Assembly (NCBI GenBank): GCA_023052935.1
Contig: CM041292.1
Location: 109,789,147 to 109,853,146, forward strand
DNA length: 64,000 bases
Direction: 5' to 3'
Source: Piezodorus guildinii
Taxonomy: Eukaryota > Arthropoda > Insecta > Hemiptera > Pentatomidae
Program-made: the position numbers and the translations under genes
Shown here: positions 43,445-56,449 of the stretch, in pieces
How the letters are laid out: every line of letters begins with the position of its first letter
Position numbering within the stretch: position 1 is the stretch's first letter
Notes under the pieces: model-generated
Told to the model about the DNA's origin: nothing
The model's database searches: none
What the model saw: the letters and a program-made list of their open reading frames with translations, nothing else

Positions 43445-44447
43445 GTCTCTTAATTTCCTAGATCAAACTTAAGGGCTTTAAAGAAGCCTTGTTATGATAG
43501 TTTTTTTTTCTTAATATGAACATAGTATCTTTTTGAAAAGAAAGTTTGGGTTCCTCTTAAATTTTTTAACTACTCATAAACTCAGCTGACTCAAGATTGA
43601 GAATACTGAAAGGATCAAAACGATTGAATTTTAATATTTACAAGGTAAAAGAAACATGTTTATAATTGTTTTAAGTTCATTTGTTGATGTAATTTTTTTT
43701 ACTTTTACTTAATTTGCCATACAATAAAAAGGTATTACAGACACATTTTATTTTGTATGTTGGTGTACTATGCATCTGGAAAGATTGTCACAGAAGGGGA
43801 TGAAGAATGTGAATTCCTATAATAATAAGACAATTTTGTAAGGGCAGAACATTTCGCTAGTAAGACAATAAATTTTCCATCAGTGTAAATTCAGTGAGGA
43901 TAGTGAATATAAACATATAATAGTTAATTTAATTGATGTACTTAAAGGTTTGATCACCAATTTCGTTATGGTTGTTATTTTTTATAAGCCAAGTGCCCTA
44001 AATATAATCATATTTGGATTTGTAAATAATTTAGATAAAAAGGCTAATAAACTTGTACATATGTAATATAATCTTAATATGGTGTTGTTAGTAGTAGTAG
44101 GGATTAATACAAAGGATTGTGACCATATTGGTCCGAAGTGTTGCCACCCCTTTACATAGTTAAATTACCTTTAGTATTTAAGTCTAATTAAGTTGAATAT
44201 CTTGACATGTTGTAAATATACTGTATATACCATTTTTAGGGTAAAATTCAAAAGTTTATTGCCTATAGTGCTATTAATAGGTGTATGTATCACGTTCATG
44301 AGGATGTTTGTAAGTTTTTTTTTTGCAAGATTATAATTGTAAAGTTCTAACTAGTTGTAGGTGTTTGGTATAAGTTTCCGTTTTGTTAATCTAGTAATGA
44401 AAGAAAAATAAAAAAGTGTACGTTTTTTTATTTTTCTTTCCTCGCAG
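43445..44447 (+). other. non-coding 1 kb between pol and the 3' LTR
   Basis: An AT-rich sequence inside element 2 without an envelope or other ORF. It may be a 3' untranslated region or the residue of a lost gene. No motif recognised. Confidence 0.7.
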
Positions 44448-44458
44448 ACTGGGAGAAA
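44448..44458 (+). other. polypurine tract of element 2
   Basis: The run GGGAGAAA, preceded by CT, directly abuts the TG of the right LTR and would prime plus-strand DNA synthesis. Confidence 0.7.
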
Positions 44459-45284
44459 TGTTATGTATTGAGAATACTAAGGGAATAAGTTCAGTATTAA
44501 ATAAGTTTGAAATTAGTCAAGTGAAAGGTTTATAACCCTTTGTCGGTAAAAGTTAAAAGGATTGGACATCCCCCCCATGAGATTTCCCATGGACAGCGTG
44601 ATACCCCAAGAACATTCTAGACCCCAGCCGCTAGGCTGGACAAAGACTGGACTGGGCACTCCCATATCAGCCCTGCCTTCCTTTGTTCGATAAAAGATCG
44701 GCAAATTCCAAAATATGGGACTTTTTTGGAAAAGAAGAGGGGATAGAAGTGACGAGGGTGTTCGATCCACAAGAAGAGGGAGTGGAAGTGAAGTGAGAGA
44801 CAAGACGGGTACTACCATCGAGAACAGCAGTTGAGTCGAGCCACGAAAGAGTCAGAGGTCGAAAAGAAGTCCGTCGGAGACCAGAGAGCAGAGCCGAGTC
44901 GCTGGGGTACGAAACTTAGTAGTGACCAATTCCACCATCTTCGGTAGCTGTGTTTTTAAGGTAACCTTTTAATGTTATATTGTATGGCAAAGATAATAAC
45001 CACGAACCCCTCAGTATTCTCAATCATAGGTCTGGAGATTGTGTAAATAGAGTGTAAGCCGGAAATCTATGTTATAGTTATATTTAATAATAATTGCTCT
45101 AATTTAAATCTGTCAGTAATTTGATCTTCCCCTGCATGCCACTCATTGGAATTGATAAACACGAAACCTTTGGAAAGGAAATCCGATGGTTCCGAAAGGT
45201 ATAATATATAATTAAATTAAATAGATTAATTACTGATTTAAAGTTACCGCTGCCTTAGAAAAGCAGCCGGTTATAGACATAGCA
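44459..45284 (+). repeat. 3' LTR of element 2
   Basis: An 826-bp copy of 37411-38235 with about three differences, followed by the right target-site copy ATAT at 45285-45288. Confidence 0.95.
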
Positions 45285-45288
45285 ATAT

Positions 45289-46095
45289 AAAGGGAATCAA
45301 TTCGCCTGGCGATATTCTTACTCAATTATCCCTGAATAAAACTTTATAAGATTTACTTTGATTTATTTAAAGCTTCACGATATTTCGGAATCTTATCTGT
45401 TTCAAAATGTTTGGTTTCGACGAATACTGATTGATTTTTTGTAAACGTTTGACTATAGCTACAAAACTAGCTTGTATATCATTAACTTAATTAATAAATC
45501 ATTAAAAACGGCACAAATTTATTATTCTCTATAATTAATGCGATTATGGATAAAATGTATATTTTTAAATAATTATTATATTTGGGCAAAAACTAAAATT
45601 CTTTATTTTAATGTGCTGTAAACTTTTAACTAGCCTTACTTTCTAAAATTATGTCATCTCTTGCTATAGTAACTGAACAGTGGCAATTCTGTCTGTAAAC
45701 TGTCTGAAAGTGGACAAATTCTCATGGTTCTGCATTGAACCGTTACCAGTGTCGAAATAATTCATTGAAAGAGTTTTAAGAACTAAAAGTGACTTTTATC
45801 ACTATTTTTCTCTTAGTTATAAGTTTCTTTATTGCATAAATATACATGGAACAATATTTTTAGATTTTGATTTCGTTCTGTACCAAATGGTTTGAAAAGA
45901 TCAAATATTTTCTAATAATGAGTATACTAACAAATTTTTGGAGAAATATAATGAATGCCTTCTGATAAGATAAGAAATTTAGATATTGACCAAGTGAAAT
46001 TAATAAAGGAAATTCATAAGGGTATCAACAGATATTGAGGTAAAATGTATAATGTAGTGACGTTTCTTAAGATTTAAAAAAATATTTACATGCAG
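45289..46095. other. AT-rich spacer
   Basis: No gene or named repeat seen. Confidence 0.5.
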
Positions 46096-46326
46096 TATAG
46101 CTTTTTTTCAGTCAAATTCATAATTTTTTTCAGTCAAATTCATAATATTTTCAATCAAATTCATAATTTTTTTCAATCAAATTCATAATTTTTTCAGTCA
46201 ATTTCATAATTTCTTGTACCCATTTTATACAGTTAATATAATGAGGTTTTGCTACCAAAAACTTAACATTTTTATCAAATCTTGTTGTTGTTATGTTACT
46301 GTGCTTAATCCAACGGTGCAGCCGTG

Positions 46327-46804
46327 ACCCTTTATGCATTCAAAAAGTTGTTAAGGATTAATATGTCTAAGGTCACGGGTTCAAACCCGGCAGATCAAAC
46401 ACCTTTTTTGAATGTATCGAGGGTCACCTGTAGAGTAGTGGCTAGCATAACATCCTTCTATCCCCTAGATCGCGAGTACATACCTGGCAGATGGTCATAT
46501 GTTTGTTTTTAGGGAGTAAAAATCCTTGGTTATTTCGTCCTTTAAAAGAGGCTGTTATGCTAGCCACTACTCCACAGGTGACCCTCGATGCATTCAGCAA
46601 GGAGTTAAAGATTAATATGTACAAGGTAACGTGTTAAAACCCGGCAGATTCAAACACTTAACACTATGCTTAAGGTCGCAAGTCTAAAACCAGCAGATCG
46701 TCCTATATTTGTGCACCAAAAATGACTCTTAAAAGATTTAATAAGTGGAACTCGTAAAAGATCCCTCACTATCTTAAGTAAACCTGGGTAGGCACAACTT
46801 AGGA
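46327..46804. repeat. SINE-like inverted pair nested in the fold-back loop
   Basis: The loop contains an inverted pair of about 40 bases (46412-46451 and 46554-46592) including GGCTAGCATAAC and its complement. Outside this pair are direct repeats of ATTAATATGT..AAGGT with an AACCCGGCAGAT core (46356-46399 and 46612-46655). GGGTTCAAACCCGGC near 46378 resembles a Pol III B box. I read it as rearranged tRNA-derived SINE pieces; the family is unknown. Confidence 0.5.
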
Positions 46805-46929
46805 CTCCCGCTGCACCGTCGGATTATGCACAGTAACATAAAGGATAAACAACAACAAGATTTGATAAAAATGTTAAGTTCTTGGTAGCAAAACCTCATT
46901 ATATTAACTGTATAAAATGGGTACAAGAA

Positions 46930-47140
46930 ATTATGAAATTGACTGAAAAAATTATGAATTTGGTTGAAAAAATTATGAATTTGACTGAAAAAATTATGAA
47001 TTTGACTGAAAAAATTATGAATCTGACTGAAAAAATTATGAATTTGACTGAATAAATTATGAATTTGACTGAAAAAATTATGAATTTGATTGAAAAAATT
47101 ATGAATTTGACTGAAAAAATTATTAATTTGACTGAAAAAA
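46930..47140. repeat. 21-bp tandem array
   Basis: About ten head-to-tail copies of a 21-bp unit with core ATTATGAATTTGACTG and an A run. The left arm of the same element has about five copies in inverted orientation (46104-46210). Confidence 0.9.
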
Positions 47141-47146
47141 GCTATA

Positions 47147-48318
47147 AATACACCAACCAATAGCAATAATATAGTAAGAAAAATTTAGATTGTTTTTTCT
47201 ATCCTGATATCTCTTGAGGCGATTAATTTCATCTTCATTTTATTTTAAAACTTTTATGCAGTTATTGAAAATACAAGCCGAATTATCCATAGACGAACTT
47301 ATTTCTAGTTTTTAATTTATTCTTACACTGTACTTTCTGTTTTTATTTTGAATGATATGTTCTTCCAAGACAATAGTATATTTCAACTTCAATATTTTCT
47401 ATGTACCCTCCTATTAAAATTAATTAAATGCGTAATGAAATAGTAGGAATAATTTGGACCCTTCTTCCTTGTAAACAGTTGTAGTTCAGTAGGTTTATAG
47501 GGCAGTCTGTCGTATTGTGAAACTTCAAAGCTGACCAATGGCAGAACTAACTACCGATTTACTATTTACTGATTTCTTTGCATACTATAAAATACAAAGA
47601 CATCGATAATAAAAGTAATAATAAAATAATGAGAATATTTATTTCTTCAGAATACTATTACAAGTTTCATGAACATTATCTGTGTATACATGTAAGTACT
47701 ATAAAAAAATAAGTAAATTTATACTGATTACTTATACGAATAATATCTACTTAAATATCCGAAGATCCCTTCTTTTTCTCTGTTTTTTTTTGTTTTTTTT
47801 TCTAACACAAGAATTTTTTTTTAATATGTCAACAGAATTAAACACACGACAGCTTTTATTAAATTCGTTATCGAGGAATTAAATACATAGATACATCCAA
47901 AATATTAAACATTTTGAGATATAAGTTGAACGTTATTTAAAGAAGTTACTTTTAATATTCAGTGCTTTTAGTTACATCCTTAATATTTAATTATAATGTT
48001 CGTTGATTAAAAATTTGAAATAATATTTTGTTTTTATATAGAGAAATATTTTAGTTAGACATAACAGCAAAAAATATAGATCTCACTGCAATTATTTACA
48101 TAGGCATAGTTTATTTTAATGTTTTATTGTAATTTAAGGAAACAACATAGAGCTAAAGTAAAAAGAAACATTTTATTTTTTTTATTTGATTAAGAGATAA
48201 TCTGCCACCTTATGGGGCAATATGTATTAGAGTTAGAAGTAATCATTGATCCTAAATGTATATTGTAAATAAAAATAAAATAATTACAAGAATAATTAAT
48301 AAAGTCTAAGCAAAGAAG

Positions 48319-48320
<2 letters not shown>
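47147..48320. other. AT-rich spacer
   Basis: No gene or named repeat seen. Confidence 0.45.
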
Positions 48321-48378
<58 letters not shown>

Positions 48379-48415
48379 CTTATATTTATATTTTTTTTTT
48401 TTTTTTTTTTTTTTT
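48321..48415. repeat. (TA)n and poly-T microsatellite
   Basis: A (TA)n run (48321-48376) followed by a long T run (48390-48415). Confidence 0.9.
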
Positions 48416-49018
48416 ACTACATTCATACCTATTTACAAACCTTGGGATAACTGTATCGAACCCCGAGATCCACTAGTAGATGTCGAAGCACAATGCCGGG
48501 AGATCCCAACGCCTCTCATTCACTGATCTTGAGAGCCAGTGGAGGCTGAGTGAGGGCGCTAGAGCCAAAAACATATGTATAAAAAGTAACCTAAATGAAA
48601 GTTGTGTTTCGTTCAAAATCTGAATTTTTCAATAACCAAAAGGTTAATTTGAATTGTAAGATCAGACGCTACCTTAGTAATCAAGTTGCAAATCGAAATG
48701 AACAATTATACTTTTTAATTAATTTAAAAATTCTGCTAATAATTACGACAGATTTAGGGACACGTACAGTCTTTAAATTTTAACGTACCTACAGACATTC
48801 GTGAGTTAATGTAATAAATCTTTATTTAGTGATGCCTCATACCTTATCAACATCATGTCAAACGGATTATTAAAAATATTTATTTTCTCTGTCAGCTTTT
48901 TCTAGGTATAAATCATTCAATGCCAGTTATAACAATTTAAGGAATAGAATATATCAGCACTAATATTTATTTCTATATTTCTCAACATTTTATATTCAGA
49001 AGATAACAAAGAAAAAAA
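48416..49018. other. spacer with GC-balanced patch
   Basis: A balanced patch at 48440-48565 (CCGAGATCCACTAGTAGATG...) has no frame or motif that I recognise; it may be an unclassified repeat. The rest is AT-rich. Confidence 0.4.
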
Positions 49019-49389
49019 AATGGGGAGTTATTTAAGTTGTTAGCAGCGGACTGTAAAGCTCGTGTCCGAAAGAGAGATGCCTTATTGTACTGTTGACTTT
49101 GCCTGAAAGGAAAGAGGAGGTTTAGAAAGGAAACAAACAGAATCTGGTAGAATGCGGTAAGTTGTGACCTAACGTCAATTGTTGACTCTGTCAACATCAC
49201 CACCGGTTCAGATTCTCTTAGCCTTGAAATAATTTCTCTTCTTTTACCGACGATTTTAGACCCTGCAATGAAATATTGAGGAGAAAAATATATAATACCA
49301 TAGAAAAACTGTTCAGTTATGATATTTGTGAAAATGTTTGCTAACGCTGATAAGGTAATCCCGTGCAAATCGCATCGTTTTAGATCCAC
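49019..49389 (-). other. open minus-strand stretch, unrecognised
   Basis: About 120 codons are open on the minus strand with more balanced composition than the flanks. The first codon is GTG, and I find neither a start nor splice signals. The peptide (GKRREIISRLRESEPVVM) is not recognised. It may be part of an old exon or repeat. Confidence 0.2.
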
Positions 49390-50885
49390 ACGATTTTAGA
49401 ATTTTACGGATTCACGGTTAAATTTTATAGTCATTAAAATAGAATTATTTGATTCCTTAGAATGATACAAAACATTTCAAGAATTTATTCGATATTATCA
49501 TCAGATCTATGTCCGGCTAAATGCGATAATTAGAATTGTGTATCCTAAATTGGCTTATTATTTTTTGTATTTAAAATTTTCAATATAACCATCCCATATA
49601 ACTAACCACCCTCCCTTAAGATTTCTTGTGTTTTATTAATAATAAATAAATATAAAAGAAAATTATTCTCACCAGTTCAAAGCATTTACCCGAAACTAAG
49701 CAGTTCATCTCTAGATGAAAATCAAAACTCTACATAACCATCGCCATGTTTAAAATTATAGTCGATTGTAGACTTTGTTTACCTACGAGTTGGTAATTTG
49801 TGAAAATTGATCAGAAATATAAAGACCTTTGACTATTATTATAATACCAAAGCCCTTGAAAATAATTAAACATTCTTTGACGTTTTGCAATCTAATGAAC
49901 ATTTTAAAAAAATTAAATATATTAAGTTTTATAGATCACTGATTTGGTTGCAGCTTAAAAAAATAAATAAATAACATAATGAACAGTAAGTTTACAAAGT
50001 AGACTTTAATAACTTTTATCATGTATTGTATTATGTATATACGATATTTTTTATTGTGTATTGTTTGACTTATTGGACAAATAAATGGGGAATTAATAAA
50101 ATAAGACGTTAAGGTTAATTTAAAAGTGAAGCCTGTCAAGAAAGTGAATTTTTTTAAGATAGGTGTATTTGTTTGACCGATTTATTTCATAAAAACTTTG
50201 AAATATATAATTGAGAGAAATAATAAAAATGGGTATACTTTTTAAAAATAATATGTCATAACTTTGGTAAGGCTAGAACAATAGCTATACTTCAAATTAT
50301 CGTATAATATTTCTTGCTATAGAATATAATCTTAACACAGATAGCCCTGTTTTTCAGTCAAAGAATGTTGAACTATTTTTAAGGACTTTGGTATAATAAT
50401 ATATTATTATAACAATATAGGTTATAATAATATAACCGTATTTTAATGCCTTCGCAAATAACTTTTTAGTATTTATTTAGACGTGAATCAGTATAAGTTT
50501 TTTGTTTAAACATTATAAATTCGATTATATCGCTGAAAACTATATTTATTTTTAATAAATAAACGTATGTGCGAGAAGAAATATCTAGAAAGAAACTAAA
50601 ATCCGAAATTAAAGATACCCGATACTGAAAAGAAAGTTCAAGAATGCTTTTTTAAAGCAGTATTAATTTGAAATTGAGATTTAGGGTTGTTAGCTGTAAT
50701 ATACGAGTTTAGTGGTTACTAAAAATTAGCTACCTATTAACAGATCGATAAGTTTATTCTTCGATGCAGTGAGTAGTAAATTTCAAATCTCTATCAAGTT
50801 TCGTACTCTGAAAGACCACGGTTCTTGATATTTTATTTTACGTGATTTCTACTTGGAATACATATTTTCTGTAAGAACGGTAGTT

Positions 50886-50919
<34 letters not shown>

Positions 50920-51055
50920 GGAAATATGATGCAATTATTGATAGAGTAATGTCATTTAATTTATTGCATTTCAGTAACGGTTCAATTAAACGTCTGCAGT
51001 CATTTACTTAAAAAGATCTAACTTATTATTCATTTCAAGTTCCATAACAGTTCTT

Positions 51056-51059
<4 letters not shown>
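49390..51059. other. AT-rich spacer
   Basis: No gene or named repeat seen; a 34-base T run at 50884-50917. Confidence 0.45.
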
Positions 51060-51120
<61 letters not shown>

Positions 51121-51131
51121 GTATATATATT
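51060..51131. repeat. (TA)n microsatellite
   Basis: About 60 bases of TA followed by TATG variants. Confidence 0.9.
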
Positions 51132-51724
51132 TATTTATTGATTTAATTTAGTATATATTTTTATTTCCTTTTAATGTCTGTTTTCTTCATACTTTTTTAA
51201 TTTCTCTGGACTCTTGGATATCGCTTTGATTGAACTCTTAAGAATGCGAGCAAATTCAATGTTTTGTTGTTTATTAATCCTTTCTATACTGACGATAAAA
51301 AGAGGGAGCATAAAAAATCAGTTTTTATACAGGGCCTAAAGAAAAAAGCATAAGGAAGTTTATTTTCGCTAACAAGCAAGATACTCATTGAAGGCTGACC
51401 TGTAGTTCATTTTAATTTGAGAATGATACCTTGCAAATTGATAATTTTAAGCCTGTGAGTAATTTATTAACTATCTTCAAAATATAAAAATTATTATTGG
51501 TTGAATCAGAAAATAATTTAATAAATTATCAGACATATTTTTCTTTATATTCTCATAAAGTTTATGTTTGTAAAAGAGTAACCCATAATAATTTACAAGA
51601 AATGGATATTATCGAAAATTTAAATATAATTTATAAGATACAATTTATCGTGAAGTGAGAGAGGTTAGTTGAGGGTGCAGACAAATCAACACTTAATTAA
51701 GTGGAAACTTATTTTAATAGTACC

Positions 51725-51757
51725 AACGTTTCGACCTAAATTTTAGGCCTTCTTCAG
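51725..51757 (-). other. hammerhead-like core, solitary
   Basis: The minus strand reads CTGAAGA, then a hairpin AGGCCTAAA/TTTAGGT, then CGAAACGTT. The stem sequence differs completely from that at 15644 and 36506, yet it still pairs. I did not find a matching inverted arm nearby. Confidence 0.55.
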
Positions 51758-52753
51758 GGATCTAAAACATAACATAAAGTTAACAACCAATAATAATAAT
51801 AGAATACAACATATAAAAATGATAATTAAAAGAATATAAATTATACTGATAATTAGAAACAAAATAATACAGTAGTTATGAAAATTGACAAATATTAAAA
51901 TAATTAAAAACAAAAGGGTAAAAGAAATTTAATAAAAGCTGAATAATTAGATATGGAGAGAAAAAAATCCAATAAAAAAATAAATAAACATTTATAAAAT
52001 AAATAGCTAAAATAAAAAAGTTACAGTGTGAAAAAATAGAGTTACATATAAATTACGTAAATTAAATGCCAATACTCTAATAAAATGTAAAACATTATAA
52101 AATGAAAAAAATAAAAACAATTTGACCAGATTAAAAAAGAGTTACATATCTATGACGTAAAAAATGTCAATATTCTTATAAAATGTGAAACATTATAATG
52201 TAAATATATAGTGAATAAGTAGGTATACATATCTCTCTGTTAAAAAAAAATGGAAACAAAATAAAACGATATATTGTAAAATTCGAGATGTTAGGAATGG
52301 ATAGGTAAAGAGGCGAGAGACATTTAAATCAGATATAAAATACTTACCGATTGAAGGAGTGAGAACCCAACAGTGACCAAATAAAGTAATCCTGGATATA
52401 ATTTACTATAACTGAATAATAATCTGTCCATTTGTACATCCTTTAATAATTAATACTAATATTATACTTGCTATATTATTCCTGTTAATACATTGTAATA
52501 CAACAATATTGGTAGAATATTACTGCTATTTATTTAAAGATTTTATTAAATTTTGTGTTTTTTTTATTTATTTGTATACATCCTTGCCACTCTTTTTGCA
52601 ACAATAAGCGCGTGTGAAAAACAAAAAATATTCAATTAATAATAGTTTAATGCTTGTTAGGCTCAATAATCTATTTTATTTCAAGTGACACCTTGTTTAT
52701 CTCAATTATTAAAATCTGAATCTAATAATGATACTAATAATTCAGTGTTGGTG

Positions 52754-52763
<10 letters not shown>
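51758..52763. other. A-rich region
   Basis: Strikingly A-rich on the plus strand (51780-52300) with near-repeats of GAGTTACATAT..ATTACGTAAA and AATATTCTTATAAAATGT at 52040-52095 and 52138-52190, a probable tandem duplication. No gene. Confidence 0.5.
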
Positions 52764-52817
<54 letters not shown>

Positions 52818-53152
52818 TTATATATTTAATTTCTCATTTTCCTCTTTAATTTTTTATTCTGCGGAAATCCTCCCTCACTCATCGATCCTAATACCGCTGA
52901 AGAAGCAGGCCAGTTGATGACAACGTTTTCTCTCACATCAAATTGCTTTTTATTTACGATAGAAATATTGCGGCCTTAAAACAACGTGCCTGTTTCTTAC
53001 ATGGTTTATATTGTCGGAAGGATTTCGTATCTTTTAGGTTTTATGCTTTCATTCTGAGCGTTTTCGATAACCAGGTTATGGAATTTACCGTGGAATCCTA
53101 AAATGCCAAATACAATTGAATCAATATCTTATTTTTCAATTTTCGCTGAGAT

Positions 53153-53201
<49 letters not shown>
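52764..53201. repeat. two (TA)n runs around a short unique segment
   Basis: (TA)n at 52764-52811 and 53159-53201. Between them, CTGAAGAAGCAGGCC...ACAACGTTTTC at 52897-52930 is a weak relative of the CTGANGA/CGAAACGTT motif. Confidence 0.7.
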
Positions 53202-53206
<5 letters not shown>

Positions 53207-55067
53207 ATTGTTTTGTGTATAATTTTATTTTATGATTTAATTTAACTTATTCATAATTATAATTTGAATATTTTATTTTTTATTGCATGCGTTATATAAC
53301 AATCATTCATTGTAACAGTTAATACACTAGAAATAACTAAGTTATGAGCGTATTTATTTGTAAAATTTCAATTTTTTTCTTTGTTTTTTTTTCTATTTTA
53401 TATAATTATTTGCGTATTTTTGGTTAAAAACACTGAAAAAAAAATTGGTCTGTAATTTTGGATAAATACCGCGGACAAACAGATTTTTTTTTTTTTTTGT
53501 TATTCGTGTTCTACGTATCTTCAAATGTAAGCTCTCACATTTGGGGAGGAGGGGTAATTCGGTTTGTTTTTTGGTCGATTACAAAGGTTTATTATTGAAA
53601 ATAATAAACCAATAGATGTAATTAGTATTCCTTAATCTTTCTTAAATGTAGATTTATTTTATTTATTGTTTAAAATCCATAATGTTGTAGATTCCACACA
53701 CTAAATATCTCACATTGAAAATTGTCAATAGCATGTTAGGCATCCTCACTTCTACATTATTTTCATCCGATCCTGATTTAACTTCTCCTCGGTCAAGGTA
53801 CCGCAAAAAGTGCCTAACGGCCCTTATACATTGCCATTGGGAAAAAATAAGCGCTGTTTTATTGAAAGCCACTAATAGCTGTTCTGTGTTCTTAAGCGAT
53901 TGTGGCGTAGAGCCTCAGCTTGTTAAGTGAATCAGGAATGCATTTCTTCACTAGTCAAGGATGGTTGCTGTTTTCTTGTCGTTAGATGAACGGTCGCTAT
54001 TTTCAGTAAGCTTACGTAAAAGCTATTTGCCGAACGAGTAATCATTCAATTATATATTAATCTTAAAACTGGTTAGATAATTATTGACCTTTTTTATCTT
54101 TAGGTCAGGGTGTTCAGCTTGCCTTTCTGTTAAAAGTTATCATTTTTCCATACTGTCTGTTACATCTTAAGCTTAAATTTCGGTATCAGTGACTAATTTA
54201 AAAATAAAATTTGCTTGAAATATGTCGCCCTTTAATATAAGTCGACATAGACATTGTTAGCGATTTTTTTTAATAATTAATGCAGACTCTAAATGCTCTT
54301 TTTAAAAGTATTCTTAATGGGTTTCCTATATAAGTTGGATAAATATAATGGGAGTTAAAGGAAATCAGTAGCCAGTCCTTTTTGATAACATTTCATTACA
54401 TCAGTATGACTTATTTTAAAATCCGTAAAAATGCTCCATTTTCCAGAGTAGAAAGATAGAAGATTTTAAAAAATATATATATTAATATTAAGATTTTTAG
54501 TTGAATTCACACTCTTGTCATATAGATACGATCAGTTTTTCAACTATTTTGCTGACAGTAATGATGTATTTAAGTAAGAAGTAAATAAACACTCATACCT
54601 TTAAAAAATTCATCATCTCCGTATTTGAAATGTTATATTGTATATTATCAAATTAGGCTGGGTAAGGTTGGTATGCGTAGCTATATTGATATTATTGTCT
54701 CCGAAACTGATCGAAAAAATAAAAATTCCAGATTTGTTGTTGTTTTGGTTTTAAGGGCAAAAACCTGAAGGTGGTTATTATTGCCCAAAACATGTTCAGA
54801 AGACGATTAAGTTAATGATGATTGAGAGAAATAAAAGTAATTAAATAAAATAAATAAATAGATAAAATAATAATAATTATATATCCAGTCAAGAAAGGAC
54901 GAAACCGATTCTAAGAGAGCGAAATCGATAAAAATAAAATAGAAGAACAGGAACAATAAACATAATGATTTAATAGGAATAATAAACATAATGATTAGCA
55001 ATAAAAAGTAAAATGGAAAGTGTAAGTAATATCAAAAAGTGCTTAAAATAATTTGAATCTGTTAAAT
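53202..55067. other. spacer, no gene recognised
   Basis: Open frames on both strands at 53663-53930 are of balanced composition but carry no known motif. The rest is AT-rich. Confidence 0.4.
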
Positions 55068-55290
55068 GAGCTGATAGAAACGAATGTTCTTCACCAACTG
55101 AATGACACCGTCGACGGCCCGATCATTATCTTTTAATGCCTCAGAGACTTTACGTGATACGTCACATTTTATAAAATCTCTACTCTAACAAGGACACTCT
55201 TTGAAAATACGAATTACTGTGGTGACTCTTTGCACAGTTGGCATCGAGGTGGATCCGTTTGTGCCATGAGGTGCTGATGAGTGAGACGGC
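55068..55290 (-). pseudogene. non-LTR (I/R1-like) ORF2 C-terminus
   Basis: The minus strand in two frames gives RLTHQHLM..TDPPRCQLCKE and then a KECP-like piece followed by VSEALKDNDRAVDGVIQLVKNI. This is the RNase H/zinc-binding tail of I- or R1-like elements (G-RLTH-YL, C--C, EC-, then a short helical end). A frame change lies between the parts; the fragment is dead and truncated. Confidence 0.65.
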
Positions 55291-56449
55291 AGTTTCCATA
55301 TTTAATTTATCAGAATATTTTAGATATAATTAAATTTCAACATTTTTAAATTAGATCATAAATATATGGAAGTTATAGAAGGACTTCTTAAGTTAAATAT
55401 ATATATTTGACATTTACATGATGGAAACCCATACCTACTTTTTGACCTTAGCATGTTAATTAAATATTGGCTCAGTTTGGTCTTTTCTCTGATAGATTTC
55501 CTACATTCAACGACTCTCCCTGTCTAAAAAATAGAATCAGTTACGATTAGATATTTTGTCTGTCACGGAAAAAGTTTATCTAAATTAACTTCATAAATCA
55601 AACATATTTCTGGTCAGAGAACAACTCGAATATTACTTTTGCTAGCTTTGTAAATAAAGCAGTGATGAGCTGAGCGTGCATGACAAAGTGATATTTCCGT
55701 TTTGACTAAAAATGCCGCAGCTATATTATTTTCTGAGAAGCAACACTAATCAGTGGGCCAAGCTGGAAAACGACGGAGCCGAGTTCAAAGTAATTTATCA
55801 TCTCAAACTCGTTAAATTGTTGAATTTAAATATTGCATATTCTTTATTTTTTGAAATAGTAAAAAGTAGAATTTTATCATTGGTCGAGATATCTTTTTAA
55901 TCTGTCTGGTTTCGTTTATATATTTGTTACACATTTTTTATCCCAAAGTAATACGTCCATAGTGTTAACATAAAATTGTCTCGGAATTTTAACTCTTTAA
56001 TTAATCGTTGTAATTCTTGATTAATCCATAAAACAACCATAGTGATTACGTGCTGACTCAATGCTTAGGAATGCTGGCGATAGATAGTTTCTCTACATCT
56101 GCATCCTGACATTACTTCATTTTTTCCTCAAATTTTTGAGATGCATTTATTTTGAAATATTTGTGAGTTTTGTGAATATTTAGGAGTCCCATAAGTTTTT
56201 CCTCGATGAATATTTTTCCAGTAAGTCTCAAACATTTTGGGAAGGGCATAATAAGGCATACTACAGTAAACGGTGGATGAAGTTAATAGAGCAGAAAAGT
56301 TCATATAAAACGCAGTCAATCAACCTAAAAAAACAAAACAAATATCGCCATTTTGTTATGATTTTGCATCAATAACAATAGGAAATGTTTGGAACACCTA
56401 AAAGAGAAAAAAATAGATTACGTATTTTCCCCCATATTATCTAATTAAG
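55291..56449. other. AT-rich spacer
   Basis: No gene recognised. The frame at 55712-55900 is short and has no motif. Confidence 0.45.

Larger units (their letters stand above)
37411..45284 (+). mobile_element. Ty3/gypsy-type LTR retrotransposon (element 2)
   Basis: A 7.87-kb insertion: LTR (825 bp), gag, short basic frame, TGA, pol (protease, RT, RNase H, integrase), about 1 kb of non-coding DNA, purine tract, LTR (826 bp). The LTRs differ at about three positions, so the insertion is young. It is unrelated to element 1 at the DNA level; its Pol lacks a macrodomain and the RT box is YVDD rather than YLDD. The integrase core spacing is 34 between the second Asp and the Glu, with an HAQAN motif in the loop. 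There is no envelope gene. Confidence 0.95.
46098..47146. mobile_element. fold-back element with tandem-repeat arms
   Basis: Left arm 46098-46326 and right arm 46805-47144 are inverted. They share a unique part (GTTAAGTTCTTGGTAGCAAA and its complement) and outer arrays of a 21-bp unit (TTATGAATTTGACTGAAAAA core): about 10 units at right and 5 at left. The termini read TAGCTTTTTTT and AAAAAGCTA with TA just outside each, consistent with TA target duplication. Long stretches open on the minus strand (46774-47166) come from the 21-bp array and do not indicate a gene. Confidence 0.78.

Noticed and set aside
43445..44447. Envelope gene in element 2
   Set aside because: No ORF, signal peptide or membrane segment is found in any frame of this AT-rich kilobase.
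46104..47140. CRISPR-like array of 21-bp units
   Set aside because: Units are head-to-tail without spacers, AT-rich, and in inverted arrays within a fold-back element of a eukaryotic genome.
46774..47166. Minus-strand 130-codon frame with a repeated Phe/Gln/Ile/His/Asn pattern
   Set aside because: It is produced by the 21-bp tandem array, whose unit is a multiple of three. Not a gene.
53663..53930. Overlapping open frames on both strands
   Set aside because: Balanced composition, but no motif, start context or splice support; I cannot justify a gene.
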